This document shows, piece by piece, positions 44,690-57,901 of a stretch of DNA of 64,000 bases. Each line of letters opens with the position of its first letter. The stretch's first letter is position 1. The stretch covers positions 754,559-818,558 of the forward strand of contig JAJEKB010021277.1 in the NCBI GenBank assembly GCA_022393335.1. The letters run 5' to 3'. A program made the position numbers and the translations under genes. The notes below the pieces were generated by a model. That model ran no database searches, was not told the origin of the DNA, and saw only the letters and a program-made list of their open reading frames with translations. The DNA comes from Macrotrachela quadricornifera. Its lineage: Eukaryota > Rotifera > Eurotatoria > Philodinida > Philodinidae.

Positions 44690-47061
44690 ATGATGTCACT
44701 ACATAATGCATTGGGTTTGTTAATATTGTCTGGTATCGTTGAATACTGTGGTTCTGAGCGTGTTTCTGCTTCATATTTACCATATATAGAATTTCGTGAT
44801 CGTCCTTATAATGTTCGTGGTAGTATGCGTTCACTTCATTTAAATAATGTTCTATATTAGTTCAATCAGGATCTATTCATTATTCTCGAATTCATCCAGA
44901 TGATTGGCTTCCAATGGTTCAATTATTAAAATTAAGTGGAATAAATTGTATTAGTTTATATATATTTTGGTCTTATCATGAAATCGAACCTGGTGTTTAT
45001 GACTGGAGTTCTGAACGTCGTAATGTAACCAAATTTATTGAATTAGCTAAATCAGAAGGTTTATTAGTTTTACTTCGTATTGGACCTTATGTTGATGGTG
45101 AATGGAGTTATGGTGGTTTACCTGTTTGGTTCAGACCATTTACTCAAAAATATAAAGATATTAAAATTCGTACTTTGAATCAGTTATGGCAAATAGAAAT
45201 GGAAACTTTTACTAGAACAGTTGTAAATCATTTAAGTGCTTTATTTGCATCTAATGGTGGTTCAATATTTATGGTACAAATTGAAAATGAATATGATAAT
45301 ATAGCACATTCATTTCCTCCTGATGATGTTGTCGCTTACATGCAATGGGTTTCTGATATGGCTCATTCTGTTTGTTCTCAATGTTATTGGATAACTTGTA
45401 AATATGAAAATATGAATATTAAAACAAATAATGCTAATAATAATTATTATTCAGGCGACTGGTTAAGAAATGTACATTGGCCTAAACATAATAATACTCA
45501 ACCAGGTATTACAACTGAAAATTGGATTGGAAGTCCAGGATGGACACAATTTGGTTCTGCAAAACCTCATCGTCCTATTGAAGATTTTACTTATTCTATG
45601 GCTCAATATGTTGCTTATGGAGCAGCCATACATAATACTTACATGATGTATGGAGGAACTAATTATGGAAGAGTTGTTGGTCGTACTCATACTACACCTT
45701 ACTCATTTGATCCACCAATTTTAGAAATAGGTATACCAAATAATAATCATTTTAATCATCTTAGAAATGTATTAAATACAATTAATTATTATGTACCTGC
45801 ATTATTAAGTGTTGGTGATAATCCTCCTCCGATTATTAATATAACAACAAAAGGTGTTGTTAGTGTTACTTATGCTTCACCTGTTAATAGTTCAGATCAA
45901 TCAGTCATATTTTTAATTAATAACAATGATACATTAGATCAAACAGTTATATTATCTGGTTATTCTTATAGAGTATCAGCTTGGAGTGCTCTCATCATAG
46001 ATGGTCATACTAAAGATATTGTATATAATTCAGCAAATTTATCTGATAATACACCTTTTAAAATAGTTACAAATCAATTTAATAATTTCTCCTCTATAGA
46101 ATACGTGCCAGAACCTTCCTTAAACTCATCAATTTCTACAATTAATAACAAATATGAGTTAAAAAAATCTTTTTTTCATGAAATTTTACCAGTAACTAAT
46201 ACGAATGTTATGCAAGAACATTATTCTACTATCTTAGATAAATCTGATTATTTAATTTATACAACTACTGTTCAATTAACGGAATCTGATATTGAATTAG
46301 AAAATATAAATTTAAGTTTTCCTATGCGTTGTGAAAGTTTATTTATAATTTTAAATGGAAAATGGCAAACAAATATATTTACTCAAAAAGATGAATTAAA
46401 TGTAACAGTTCAATTAAATATAACAAATTTAAAATAAAAATCATCTGATACGATTGAATTAAAATTAGTTGGTGGCACAATGGGTTTGGATAGTTATGGA
46501 ACTTATTTAGAAACAAAAGGACGTGGATTAGCATTTAAACAAAATGATACTTTTATGTTTAATGGAAGAAATATTATTTCAAATAAATGGATTTATCAAA
46601 TGGGTTTAATAGGAGAAGATAAACAATATTTTAATCCTTCAAATAATACAAATTTACCATGGAAACCAATTTATAATAAATTATCTAATAAACTATCGAA
46701 TTTTAATTGGTATCGTTTAAAATTTCAAACTCCTCCTAATTTAGTTAATAATTCAAATAATTTATATCAAGTTAATATGTCTGGAATGTATAAAGGATTA
46801 TTGTATATCAATGGTTATAGTTTAGGCCGTTATTTAATTATAAATGCACCTAATAAAGATCCAATTCCTTCATGTGATTATCGTGGTCCTTATGATCCAT
46901 CAAAATGTCGTTTTGATTGGGGAAAACCAACGCAAATATTATATCATTTATCAAATAATTTATTTAATAAAAATGGAACTGAAAATGAATTAATTATCTT
47001 TGAAGAGACAGATGCAATTCCTACACAAGTTTACATTCAAATTACTGTTTTAGAATCTTAA
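44690..47061 (+). CDS. GH35 beta-galactosidase with a 41-nt intron and an in-frame stop
   Basis: Exon 1 (44690-44819) encodes a signal peptide and the first strand (YLPYIEFRDRPYNVR). A 41-nt GT-AG intron (44820-44860) restores the frame into VQSGSIHYSRIHPDDW, the family's start block. The TIM barrel has the acid/base Glu in VQIENEY (about residue 187) and the nucleophile Glu in TTENWIGSPGW (about 263), plus MYGGTNYGR. Beta-sandwich domains follow. A TAA at 46435-46437 (codon 569) interrupts the frame between VQLNITNLK and KSSDTIELKLVGG. The same frame then continues 207 codons through the last jelly-roll domain (MSGMYKGLLYINGYSLGRY). Read through, the protein is 776 residues, near the family norm. 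It would be a secreted or lysosomal exo-beta-galactosidase. As read, the product lacks its final domain, so this is either a recent nonsense mutation or a sequence error. Confidence 0.85.
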
Positions 47062-50000
47062 AATTAAACATAACAATTTAACAATCATTCCCAATTTTAT
47101 TCTTTTTGTCTGAATACCTATCTTGATAAGTGTGAATTAATTTAATCTTAATATACTATATCATTTAAATTCTATGTATATTAAGAATTCCATTTTATTT
47201 GCATAACTGTATCTTATGATATTGCAATCAACAATTCTTATGGTCTTTCTTTCTTTATTGAATGTTTGCCACAGATAGCTCTTTAAGTCTACTTAGGACA
47301 TACCAAAAGTAATGGTGAAAGTTATAGAATTCATTAGAAAAACCTTTCATAAACTTTCTTTCTATACAGTCTCATACAGAAAAGATCCCCTTAGTTTTCA
47401 ATGCTATTTGATCATTTTTTTTCCATAGTTAGTAAGAGAAGATGAAGATGTGTCAGTAGTAGTTACGCTCCAGAAATTTAAAGAACCATACAAAAGCAAT
47501 GGCAGCCATCGTCTCATCATGTCATTAATCGACCCAGTAGGAAGGTTGAGGGCGAAGTCTTTGACCTCATTACGCAAAGTGAGGTTGAAGATAAAGTCTC
47601 TAATACCGTCTAAGAATGGGATGAAACTGAGAGTGAAGTATGTCAGCATTGCGTAAAGCATTCACCTTTGCACTGTAGCTATGAACTTCGCTGTCTATTA
47701 GCTAAACCGATTCTGATTATGACATGTTCCTAATCATAAAACAGAGAGTAACTTTTAGACACATAATATTCGCCAAAGATTAAAAGAATTTCGCAATAGC
47801 TTACTGAGGAAATCATGATCATACAATTCACTAGGTAATCCACTCCCTTACTCTTTCTCATTAGAGGAACATAATCCTCTTACTTGAAATAACTACGCAA
47901 CCAACAGGTATCAAGCCATTCTGTAAGATAGGTTCAATATGAATTAATTATTCAACATAAACCACGACACCAGTACGAAATAATTAACAAACTAGCTTAA
48001 AGTGCTGTCGAGCACAACCAACCTAGGTTTTTTCCCCCATCAAAACGCAACGTTCTTCATTTTCATCAAGCCCGGTCGTAACAATTAAGAAGTCCTAACG
48101 CACACTGACGTATTATATCTTGCTTTGCTCTCCATACCATACGTGACCCATTACCTTCAATATAAGCTACATCATATTTCATTCCATTTATCAATTCTTC
48201 CAAATACTCCAACGTGACTGTCCCTTAAATCATATGATTCTCTAATACCTTCAGGCCCCCTGATTTCCTTCAAATTCTATGATCACTTCGACATATACCT
48301 TCAACTTGTATATAAACCTTGAATTTCATCATTTCCTTGATTTATCAATTTTTTCTGTCATTCTTTGTAGGTTAACATATAAAATGTGAAGGATAAAATA
48401 CAAATACATATCATTCATCTCGTCGTCGTTCTTAAATTGTCCTAGTTTAATAATCATCTTCGTGTAAATATATAATTAATAAATAATGGATGATGTTATA
48501 GTAAATCTGACGGTAAAAATTTTGTTAAAATCAAATTCATTGAAATTATTCTGTTTTAGGTCCATTTTGATACATTGAACAATTCTAATAGTTCAAACAT
48601 TTCAATTAAAAAAGTAGTAAATGATTAAATATTTAATGAAAATACATGATCATCATTTTGTGCTTATAGCTTGATAGTAAAGATGAAATATTCGAACAAC
48701 TGTACATATTGATGATGGGAGCAATTGTAACAATCGTAGTATTAGTAATGTCGTACTACGCCATTCAAGGACATTTACATGTATCACGATGACGATGATA
48801 ATGATAATTTACTTAATTAGTTTCTTTAAACAGAATTTTACTAAAAATATTTGCTATATGTTAGAGGTGGCGCAAATCAACCAACAATTGGGGGGTGTAG
48901 AATAATTTTTGGTGACAAATGAAAGAAAATTTCCTGATTTTGTTTAGCAAAGAAATGAAATTTTTGAGGATTGGTGGGTGTTGCACCTCATTGTCTCTGT
49001 TCAATTTCTTATTTAAAAAAAATAATTATTTACTTATTCTATATTTATTTGTTATTGTGATGTAAAATCACTTTTTCAATAAAAAATTTTTCTTGTTATT
49101 GATTCGACATTTATTCAAGCAAAGATACTTTAATCAACGAATAATACATGATTTATAAAAAAGCATTTTTTTCTTTAGTCTGAAAACAAATTATTTATTT
49201 AATAGATTTTTTTTATCCTTAATTGTAGACTTGTCAATACAATTTGAATTTAATTTGTTGCTTGAAGGAGAAATAGAAGAAAATCATCCTCAATCGAAAA
49301 ACTAAATGGTATCCTAAACAAAAAAAGAAACGTGGACTACTTCTTTTTCTAATATATAACATAACTCGAAAATTTTATTAATTTGACTGTATCATGTTTA
49401 TCTTAATGCTTTTTTTTATTACATTGAATAATTGTGATGATACTCCAAAAAGAAAACGTAATACGTAATGATAAAAACGAAAATTAAACTAATTGATTAT
49501 TCCTACTTAATTTGAATATAAACGAACCGAATATTTTTTTGTTGATAATAAAATTCCATTCTGTTTCTATAGAATCAATGTTAACCTTATTGTAAGCATG
49601 TCTACGAACGTCACAAAAACAAATATAAACACATTCAAAAAAATGTTAACCTTGGCGTCTTTTATTTTACTCGGTCAATCGATATTATTGTTTCACCAAT
49701 AACACTGAAAATTTTCCCTTTCTATTAGTTGCATGAAACTTGATAGAATGGAATCATCGGGATCACACAGACTGAAAAAATTAAAGCTGAATGAAGAGAT
49801 GTGATTGATATTTCCACATAACAATGGCAATTATAATTGTTAATTCACTTTGAATTAAGTCAGTCAATTTGGAACCATTACCTCTTTCCGAGATATAAAT
49901 AGAAACGGAGGGTGCTCATTTTGACCATAAATCGGCTCACTGACGTTTTTTAGTTAAATCACTCAGGAAACTGTATGGATCGATAGATTTAAGCATGGCG

Positions 50001-51510
50001 AGCATTCTCACACTATTTTTGATATACTTTTATAGTATTTTTAATAGTCATTTTGAGTACTCGTAATATAGCATTTTTAGCCATTTTTACACAAAGTTCC
50101 TTTCAGGGCACAGACCTGTTTATGCATATATAAGCGACTTACACTAGCTCAAATTATATCAAATTGCAGAGAATCTACGTCACTCTTATAATATATAGAT
50201 TTTGTAAACATTTAATAAGTATATTGGCATAGAAACATCATGATTCTTGAAATTATTGCCCATTTATCACTTAAATACGTTACCCTTCAATCCAATATTT
50301 TGACAATATCTTGAGAAAATCAAAATACCTGTTCGTGATTTCTTTTATCGTAAATAGATATGAGTTAGATATTTAAAATGACTCGAATATGTCAAGTCTA
50401 TCAGGTTGGCCATTTTAATCAGTACATCAATAGTCAAAATAGGGTGAAAATGACGCTTTATAACTACTATTTGGACAATATCTTTAAAGAAACAAAATAA
50501 ATGTCTGAAATTTTTTAATTTGGCTAGAGCATATGCACCTAGAAAATGTTTTCGAATGATATGGGTCGTTATGCTGACTCGTATAGTTATGGTGGAATCG
50601 GCAATAAAATAGCGTAGATCACGGGCTGTTCGTTGCTGCATTATTTGGAATGTACCTACGAGAATGAAAGAATATCGATTTACTGATTCCTTTCTTGGAA
50701 AGAGAGAATGGTTATATCTTCAAGGGATTGTAAAGAATAGGTGTCATTAGGTTAATTATTTTGTCTTTTATAAAAAATTATGAAAAAGCCAGGGTTGAAT
50801 GACCGAAAATTTGGTTAGATTTTAGGCATCATTACAAGCGAATTCTAACAATATGCAAAATCTGTACGTAATTGTTTTTTGTATAGGTAAATGGTACGTT
50901 AGACATTCAAAATACTTAAGTATATTCTGTTACAAGCATATCTAGGTGAGTTCGAGATAGTATATATCGTCAATTTGTCAGATATTTCGTAACCGATACG
51001 GAAAACAAATCTACTTTCGATAGATACAATCGCTATTATCTTCACACATTACTATACCAGACAAGTGAAACACATTAGTATGATATTGGTTTATTGTGTT
51101 TCCAATTTTTTCATATTTTCATGATGTCTACATAGATCATATCGGAGAAAGAACCTTCTATAAATCTGTCATGTGCATGATGCATACAGGGGTTTGTGAG
51201 CAGTACTGTTTATGTCGAATGTTGCACACAAATCTCGAGATGCTTATGAAACACGATGACTGTTATTTTTTCCAGAGGTCTACACATGATGTTTCTTATA
51301 TGAAACTCAGTCGTTCTCCTATGTTTTCTAAGCTTTAATCATTTTAATTTGCTTCTCCATTATAATAACAACTGTTAGTGCATGCCACTTTTTATGATCT
51401 GAGGATTCTTTATCTAAACACGTTATTTCAATTCGTGTACTTCATTTTTTCTCTGCTTCGTTATACAATATGAAGTGAAGTCAATCATTCATATTATTAG
51501 TTTTTTTTTA
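47062..51510. other. 4.4-kb gene-poor region
   Basis: No supported gene. An antiparallel pair of frames at 47404-47661 looks accidental. Weak inverted ends (GAGGTGGCGCAAATCAACCA near 48866 against GAGGTGCAACACCCACCAA read backwards near 48970-48990) may be a remnant of a tiny repeat. Otherwise nothing. Confidence 0.4.
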
Positions 51511-51585
51511 GCCGAGAATGGCATAGTGATTCTATGCATCTGACTACTAGTCAGATATCAGAAGGTTCGATTCCTTCCCTTGGCA
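51511..51585 (+). tRNA. tRNA-like structure, head of the SINE (ACT anticodon loop)
   Basis: The acceptor arm is GCCGAGA with CCTTGGC plus A. The D-arm is an extended GCATAG/CTATGC stem. The anticodon stem TCTGA/TCAGA has loop CTACTAG (anticodon ACT). The T-stem GAAGG/CCTTC is perfect, with loop TTCGATT. Acceptor pairing includes G-T and A-C mismatches. The location at the head of a SINE makes a functional tRNA unlikely. It more likely serves as a Pol III promoter. Confidence 0.45.
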
Positions 51586-51799
51586 CGACGACGATGATGG
51601 TGATGGAAGAATAGAAGAAAGATGAAGAATATATTCCGTATGAAGAAAAAACCAACAATACACGTGGACATGGTTATCAAGACCTCGCCAGTTTGTTTGT
51701 TTTCTGTTCTTTGTAACTCTGTTCTCGTTATGTTATCATCATTCTGTCTTTCTCTTTCGTAAGCGTCCTATAAAATTGTACTAAAAATCACAAAAAAAT
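51511..51799 (+). mobile_element. tRNA-derived SINE, well-preserved copy
   Basis: A 75-base tRNA-like head (51511-51585) is followed by an unrelated A/G-rich body and a tail shared with the copy at 21792 (TGTTATCATCATTCTGTCTT, then TTTCGTAAGCGTCC and an A-rich end). The head has A-box-like TGGCATAGTGATTC and B-box-like GGTTCGATTCC, the internal Pol III promoter elements. This structure defines a SINE family that would be moved by a LINE in trans. Family name unknown. Confidence 0.75.
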
Positions 51800-54700
51800 G
51801 TTGGACGGAACGAATAAAATTTGGCATAAAAAAAATGATTAGTTTTTCCTCATTCATGTATTTCTTTCGCCACATACAACGTTACATTGACAATATGAAA
51901 CCAATACACCAGCACAACGACCACCACATAATTTGTCCAATTCACATCAACTACTACAGAAACATCACACAAGGCTAAACTAAGCCAAATTAAAACATCA
52001 GTCACTGAAACAAAAGACAGATGTCATGCGTCCCCAACTCCTTCCAGCTTTTAATGACTATACTATCCGTTGTTTCTCTCTCTTCTTTTTTTTTCATGTA
52101 TGCATCGTCATTGCAACATCAATAAAAGCTTTTGCATCCAAAAAAAATTCGAAATTACTCTTTTTTCATTTTTACTCTTTGTTGTCCTTTGATGTTAGTT
52201 GACTACTTGTCGACAATTGTTTATCTTCGTTTTTTTTATGTTCTATCTTGCTGCTTGTTTGCTTCTTTTCATTTCATAAATGCATTTGTTGCTGACTTGT
52301 GGTGTTGTATTCTTTTTTTTTTATGTCTATCTGTGTTTGATATGAATGTGCGCAAAAGAGGTATGATAATCTTATGACATGATTCTCTTTCTGGAAAATA
52401 AAATTATGTTGTTGAAGTATAGGCATACAAAATTGGACTCTTTTCCTCTATCACGGATCGTGGTATAACATCTGCGAGCCTAAAACTTCTAAAGTATTAG
52501 TGTGAAACATGGATGAGTTTGAAATATGAGTGTCTTGCCTTTCTTTCACATTCGCTGTAACATATTACAAATATTACCATCCATCATCGACATGCAGTAA
52601 CAGTAGATCGCAATTTGGAAACAGAAGTATATGTTCGTACTCGGACAGTCAAAATCGATAAAATAATGCGTAATAACGGCATTACAAATGCGCATTTTAA
52701 CACTAAAATAATAATTTTTGTTTTTTGAAAAAAATAAGTTTGCAAGCATCATCATCTTCAAATTCGCAACTTTTTATACAATATATTTTTCGTTCGAAAA
52801 TGTAAAAAGGGCACATTTTAACGCATTATTGCATCGATTTTTACTGCTTGGGTAAATTTTCTCGTTTACAAACGAAGCGGCTCTATCATGTTTTCGCATT
52901 TTAAACTCATAGGGATTGCGCTAACAGCTTCTTATAAAGTATGCAAAGAAAGCCAAATATACTAAGGATCTAATATAACCAGTGTCAGGAAATTATGCCA
53001 TATATCGTTCGCCTCTTTATGTCTGTTCCTCTCTTCCTTACATATTTGTTATGTATCACATTTCATATCGTTTATCTTTTCTTTTTTTTACTCGACTGAT
53101 CGTTGCATCATCCATAGGCAGTTCCTTCTATGCTTGTTATGAATGTCAGTTCATTGTTTTTTCGAATAGTGAGTTGCTCTTCACACAACATCGAGGTCAG
53201 AGCAAACTATCTGAATAACAATACTTCACAACCAGAAGAGCTTGTTTGCTTTCATTGAAGTTTCGAATGTACTCTAAGAGTTGTAAGATATCTTTATGCA
53301 GAATATTTTCGAATCGAAATTTCGTCGTCCAGTTCTGTGGAAATGTTCTTACTATAAGTCGGAAATTTCGGTGAAATGGTCATTATTCAAGCATAAAACT
53401 TTACAGGGATGCATCATTCTTAATTTTTACAAGTTTCAATAAGTCCTACCTCATCAGTTAAGTCTGATCTCAAAATCTGTTTATTATTTAGAAAGATTCC
53501 ATGACAAAACCGTTATTGAGTAAGAAACTGACAGATCTCATCAGAGGTAGTCCTCACCTCTCAATTTTCCGATTTGATATACTCATTGCATAGAACACAT
53601 TTTCTTACACATATTCTCAAGTCTTGATATTGTCTGAGTATAAGTTGCCAGCAATGCGATTTTTCAGTTAAAATTGTTTTTCTAGGTTGTTTCTGGTATC
53701 ATTCGATAGGGATTAAGGTGCTAATCACGGAGAAAACTATTTATTAGCCTTAGCAAGTACTTCCTTCTGATTGAAAAATTCGAAACACTCAAAAGATATC
53801 GATTTTCGAGAAACACATTCTTTCTTGAAATGTGCAAAATTGTCTACTATGTTCTTTCTTTTTTGCTTCTGAAAATAATTTTTTCAGATTTAGCATCAAA
53901 AACTTAGCAGAACTAAGTTCTTGAATTGAGTACAGACTCAAAACTTCACTGGTGGTACCGCCTCGAATTGGGTCTAGTGCACAACGCATAGGCTGATTTT
54001 ATGAATCCACCTAATTGTCCTATGTAAATGGTAAAGCGCAACATTTTATCTCATTCGATTCATCCTTTGACTAGGCAAAAAAGTATACATAGCTTCTTTT
54101 TATTTTTCTTTTCTTTATCGAGAAAATGTGTTTTTATTGATACCAGAGCCATTTTAAGCGGTATTGAACGATTTTCGAATCCATATAAGACTTTTAGTCA
54201 CAACAAGTTACAGATTCGAAATTAGCATAAAAAAACGGAATCAAATGAAGTGTCTTTCCAGTTAATGTGACAACTTTCCATTTTCCTCTTTTTCAGGTAT
54301 TCTCGGAAGGCTAGTATTTTTTGCATATGACAAAAGAATTGAAAGTCATGAAATTAGCTTGCAAGATACTTCCTTTTGATCCAGTTTTTCGCGTTGATTC
54401 TAAATGCTTATTTAGTCTTTGATAGAAGTCTTATTTGAATTTGAAAATCAGTAAATATCGTCTACAATGGCTATGGTGTTAGAATAAATGATTTTTCTTA
54501 ATACAGAAAAGGAGAGAAAAAAAGGATATGTAACTTTATCACTGTTAGTATAACAAGTTGAATGAGATCCAGTGGTTGATGCCATCGCTTATGTAGAAAA
54601 AGTATATAGGTGTGAGAAATCGACCCGCACTTTGTGTATTTGGTCAGGCTCAAAGTGTCATCATCAATAGAGCTTTGAGTCTAGAGTCAGTTTAAGAATT

Positions 54701-56092
54701 TTTTTATTCAGTTTTTTGATGCTGAATCTGAAAAATTATTTTTAGAACGAAAAAAAACAAAAACGGAGTAAACTAGAATATTTTGTACATTTCGAGAAAT
54801 GCTGTTTTGTCTTGAACAACTACACCTTTTGGGTATTGTGTATTTTTCGACTGAAAGAAAGCATTTGCTACGGCTAAAAAGTAGATTTCCGTGAAATGCA
54901 GCTCACTTTGTATCAGAGATCAAAATCGAATTGAATCAAATATACAGTGTGTCCTAAAAGTCCCTTCCTAAAAGTTTTTGATAATATTTTCATTATTATA
55001 TTTAACTTTTTATCAACTTATTTTTCTTGAAATGATACGCAGATACGCCGAGTTCCTCCTTATATGAATATGTTTTGTAAGTACTGTTCTAAGGCATCAT
55101 CTTTGAGAGAAATACAAAAAATCCACTTTTATCTATCTCTAGCAAAATAGCAGTTATATTAGATTGAATGTGAGCGCTTTGAATTTCAATTTTCATTCAT
55201 TTAATAAGTTGTATTAAAAAAAATAAAATATGATAACGAGTGATAAAAAAAATTTTTTAGACAACATGTTCATTTACTTTTGACCAGCTAGAAAGTACTT
55301 CTAACGAATCAAAAGTTATAGGTTAGAATTAGAATTTTGTACTCTTTTTGAATATCTACTTGAAAATTTGACCATGATTTTAGTTCAAGAGTAGTAAATT
55401 AATCTTTCAAACGTCCAAAAAATTAGTTTGGACGGAAAATTTTTCGGCATATTGTCGTACGTTCACTAGTGTAATTTGAATCTAAAAGTCGAAACCTTTA
55501 TTTATATATCAGCTTGCCGACCAGAAGTTACTCTACAAAATGCATTATTTGAGGTTTTAGTTTATCCTTCGATAAAGCATCTCAATTTTCGTTTTTTCAA
55601 AACCCTTATTTTTGAAAAACCAACTTTTTGAGCAAAACTCGTTCTCATTGAAAGGAATCTTTGATAAAATACATTTAGTTTCTACCTGTAGTAGAGTTAT
55701 AACTTAGTTGAATATCGCATTTTGTAGAAAATTGTCCGTTCTATAAAACGACTAGCTCCAGTGCTTTTTAACACGTTTCAAAATGAACTCACTGACTAGA
55801 TAGAAATCTGTGGGTTCGCTATTCAAAATAACTTTTCAGACATTTTGAGAGTGATCATTACCACTGTCAAACAAAAATACACACCAGATTTCTCAACCGA
55901 TATTCAAAAAGAGCACAAGATTCTAGTCACAATCTATAATTGTTCGCTCGTCGGAAATGTTGTCAAGTGAACCAAAATTATAATTCGCATTGTCGGCATC
56001 TTAAAATCGACGAGTAATCAATAAATAGCTAGTATAATTTAACTTTGCTTTAGATAAGGAATATACAGGTGTCATAAATTCAGTAAATAATA
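51800..56092. other. 4.3-kb gene-poor region
   Basis: No gene recognised; the short frames lack domains. TACAGTGTGTCCTAAAAGTC at about 54942 looks like a mariner-type end, but no partner was found. Confidence 0.4.
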
Positions 56093-57901
56093 ATGAAAAT
56101 CAAAGTTACTGGAGTTAGCTGCGGTTCGATGTTTTGTATGATCCATGAAGTGCAGCCGGATAATACAATTCAAGATCTTTTAGTGAAAATCGAACAGACC
56201 ATCCCATGTACGAAGGTTATTCGCGCTATATATAATAGTAGAGACTTACATAAACATAATTCCTTTGCCTCTTATAATATTATGGATGGAGCCATATTAA
56301 ATGTTAAAACAAATACAGAAGAGTGGAAGTTTCAAAAAACAGCATGTATGGGATGCAGTTACCATAATATGAGTTCCTTATCAGCAAATGTTGTCCGAGA
56401 GCTTGATAATAAGACAATTTTCAACTCGGAGACGATCAAAATTTCAATACGTGAATGGATTAATAAGGTAGACACTTATGATCAAATAAAAATTAGGAGG
56501 TTCCTTAATTACGTTACAGACGGTCTCAAGATTCGATTTATGGTTTGTACAAGAGATATGTTAAACACGTATGTACGAATGTATCGAAACACCGAATATG
56601 CTAATATTATTGAGTTTGACTATATGGAATTATTAAATGAATTACGTTGTCCAGCTTGTTTCTCTAAATTTTCTCTGTACTCAAAGTTCTCGAATATTCC
56701 AGTTCAATTATGTACACTTAATGACAAACATTACGTATGCCAACAATGTTTTCGAAAACTTCACCGATGCCCATTGTGTAACGGCACTCTTCATAGCGAA
56801 GTTATTGACTCTAAATATTTTATCAACCTATTTCAGAAAAATGTAGAAAAAATTGAAAAGTATTGTTTTCCGGCAATGTTGAATAATATCACTATAAAAG
56901 ACAATCAACAACCATTTGCACATGGTGCTTTTTGTAACATATTTCGTGTGAACAAGTATGCTATCAAATGTCCTCGTGTACCTGCTTCGGTTGGCAGTGA
57001 TATAGAAAGTGCTATCATTCATGAAATATTTTTGTCACGACCGTTAAGTCATATACCAAATATTCTTATCGTACATGGAGGTATAAGATTACCGAATCAT
57101 GGTGTGTCTATTGTTATGGAATTTATTAATGGGCCTAGTCTTGCTATGGCCTTGACTGATGGTACAATTTTAAAATTGACATTTCAAGAACGTTTGAAAA
57201 TTGCACTTGGAATCTGCAAAGGGCTTGGTGAATTGCATCTTGCTGGAATCATTCATAGAGATTTCAAACCAGAAAATGTTCTTCTTGAAAAAGCACCTAC
57301 TGGACATGGTTATATACCAAAAATAGCTGATTTTGGAGTAAGTTTTCTTATTCAAACAGCTTCGGCTACAGCTGTTCAAAGATCAGGTGGCACTGTCGGT
57401 TACGATGCACCGGAAGTAGCTGACGGAGACACTCCATCAATCAAGTCTGACATTTACGCTCTTTCCTTTACACTCTATGAACTATTGACAGCTCAGCGTC
57501 CATTTTCTGGTCTTAAAGATACGCAAATAATAACAAAATTCACATTGAAAGGAGAGCGTCCTAAGGACTGGACTGTTCTTACTGTTGACAAAACAACAAC
57601 AGTTTTGCCAGAGTTTTTGAGAAACACTATTGAACAAGGCTGGTCAATGACACCTGAAGATCGTGCGAGAATCGGTGAAATTATATGTGCAGTAAGGAAA
57701 ACCATAAATTCTGGCTATAAGAAATGTGTGGAAAACATGTTGTCGAAAATTTTCACGATTGCCGATAAAGATTCACCATACGATTTCATGGACGAGTATG
57801 ATAGCTTTGAATTATTAGCAATACAAGAGATCATAAAACGGGTAGTGACTGAAGATAGTGAAGCTATTGAACTATTATTAAATAACCACGCGTGGGGTTA
57901 A
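56093..57901 (+). CDS. UBL-RING-protein kinase fusion protein
   Basis: The 602-aa intronless protein begins with a ubiquitin-like fold (1-72: MKIKVTGVSCG...IQDLLVKIEQ...GAILNV). A middle region follows with C85-x2-C88. A RING-type zinc finger at 186-229 has C186-x2-C189, C207, H213, C216-x2-C219 and C226-x2-C229. A protein kinase domain covers about 268-545: a loose Gly loop (AHGAFCNIF), K292 in YAIKCP, HRDFKPEN (388-395), DFGVS (413-417), APE (439-441), then DIYALSFTLYELLT. All catalytic residues are present. The KPEN motif marks a Ser/Thr-type kinase of the TKL/RIP-like kind. A short tail may be helical. The order suggests an enzyme that both ubiquitinates through the RING and phosphorylates, acting in the cytosol. 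The domains are clear, but the pathway is unknown. The C-terminal kinase could be regulated by the UBL part. Confidence 0.85.
   Translation: MKIKVTGVSCGSMFCMIHEVQPDNTIQDLLVKIEQTIPCTKVIRAIYNSRDLHKHNSFASYNIMDGAILNVKTNTEEWKFQKTACMGCSYHNMSSLSANVVRELDNKTIFNSETIKISIREWINKVDTYDQIKIRRFLNYVTDGLKIRFMVCTRDMLNTYVRMYRNTEYANIIEFDYMELLNELRCPACFSKFSLYSKFSNIPVQLCTLNDKHYVCQQCFRKLHRCPLCNGTLHSEVIDSKYFINLFQKNVEKIEKYCFPAMLNNITIKDNQQPFAHGAFCNIFRVNKYAIKCPRVPASVGSDIESAIIHEIFLSRPLSHIPNILIVHGGIRLPNHGVSIVMEFINGPSLAMALTDGTILKLTFQERLKIALGICKGLGELHLAGIIHRDFKPENVLLEKAPTGHGYIPKIADFGVSFLIQTASATAVQRSGGTVGYDAPEVADGDTPSIKSDIYALSFTLYELLTAQRPFSGLKDTQIITKFTLKGERPKDWTVLTVDKTTTVLPEFLRNTIEQGWSMTPEDRARIGEIICAVRKTINSGYKKCVENMLSKIFTIADKDSPYDFMDEYDSFELLAIQEIIKRVVTEDSEAIELLLNNHAWG

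Noticed and set aside
47404..47661. Overlapping ORFs on both strands (85 aa minus, 68 aa plus)
   Set aside because: They overlap almost fully on opposite strands and neither has a recognisable feature.
54942..54965. Mariner-like end TACAGTGTGTCCTAAAAGTC
   Set aside because: No inverted partner or transposase frame found nearby; a single end is not enough.
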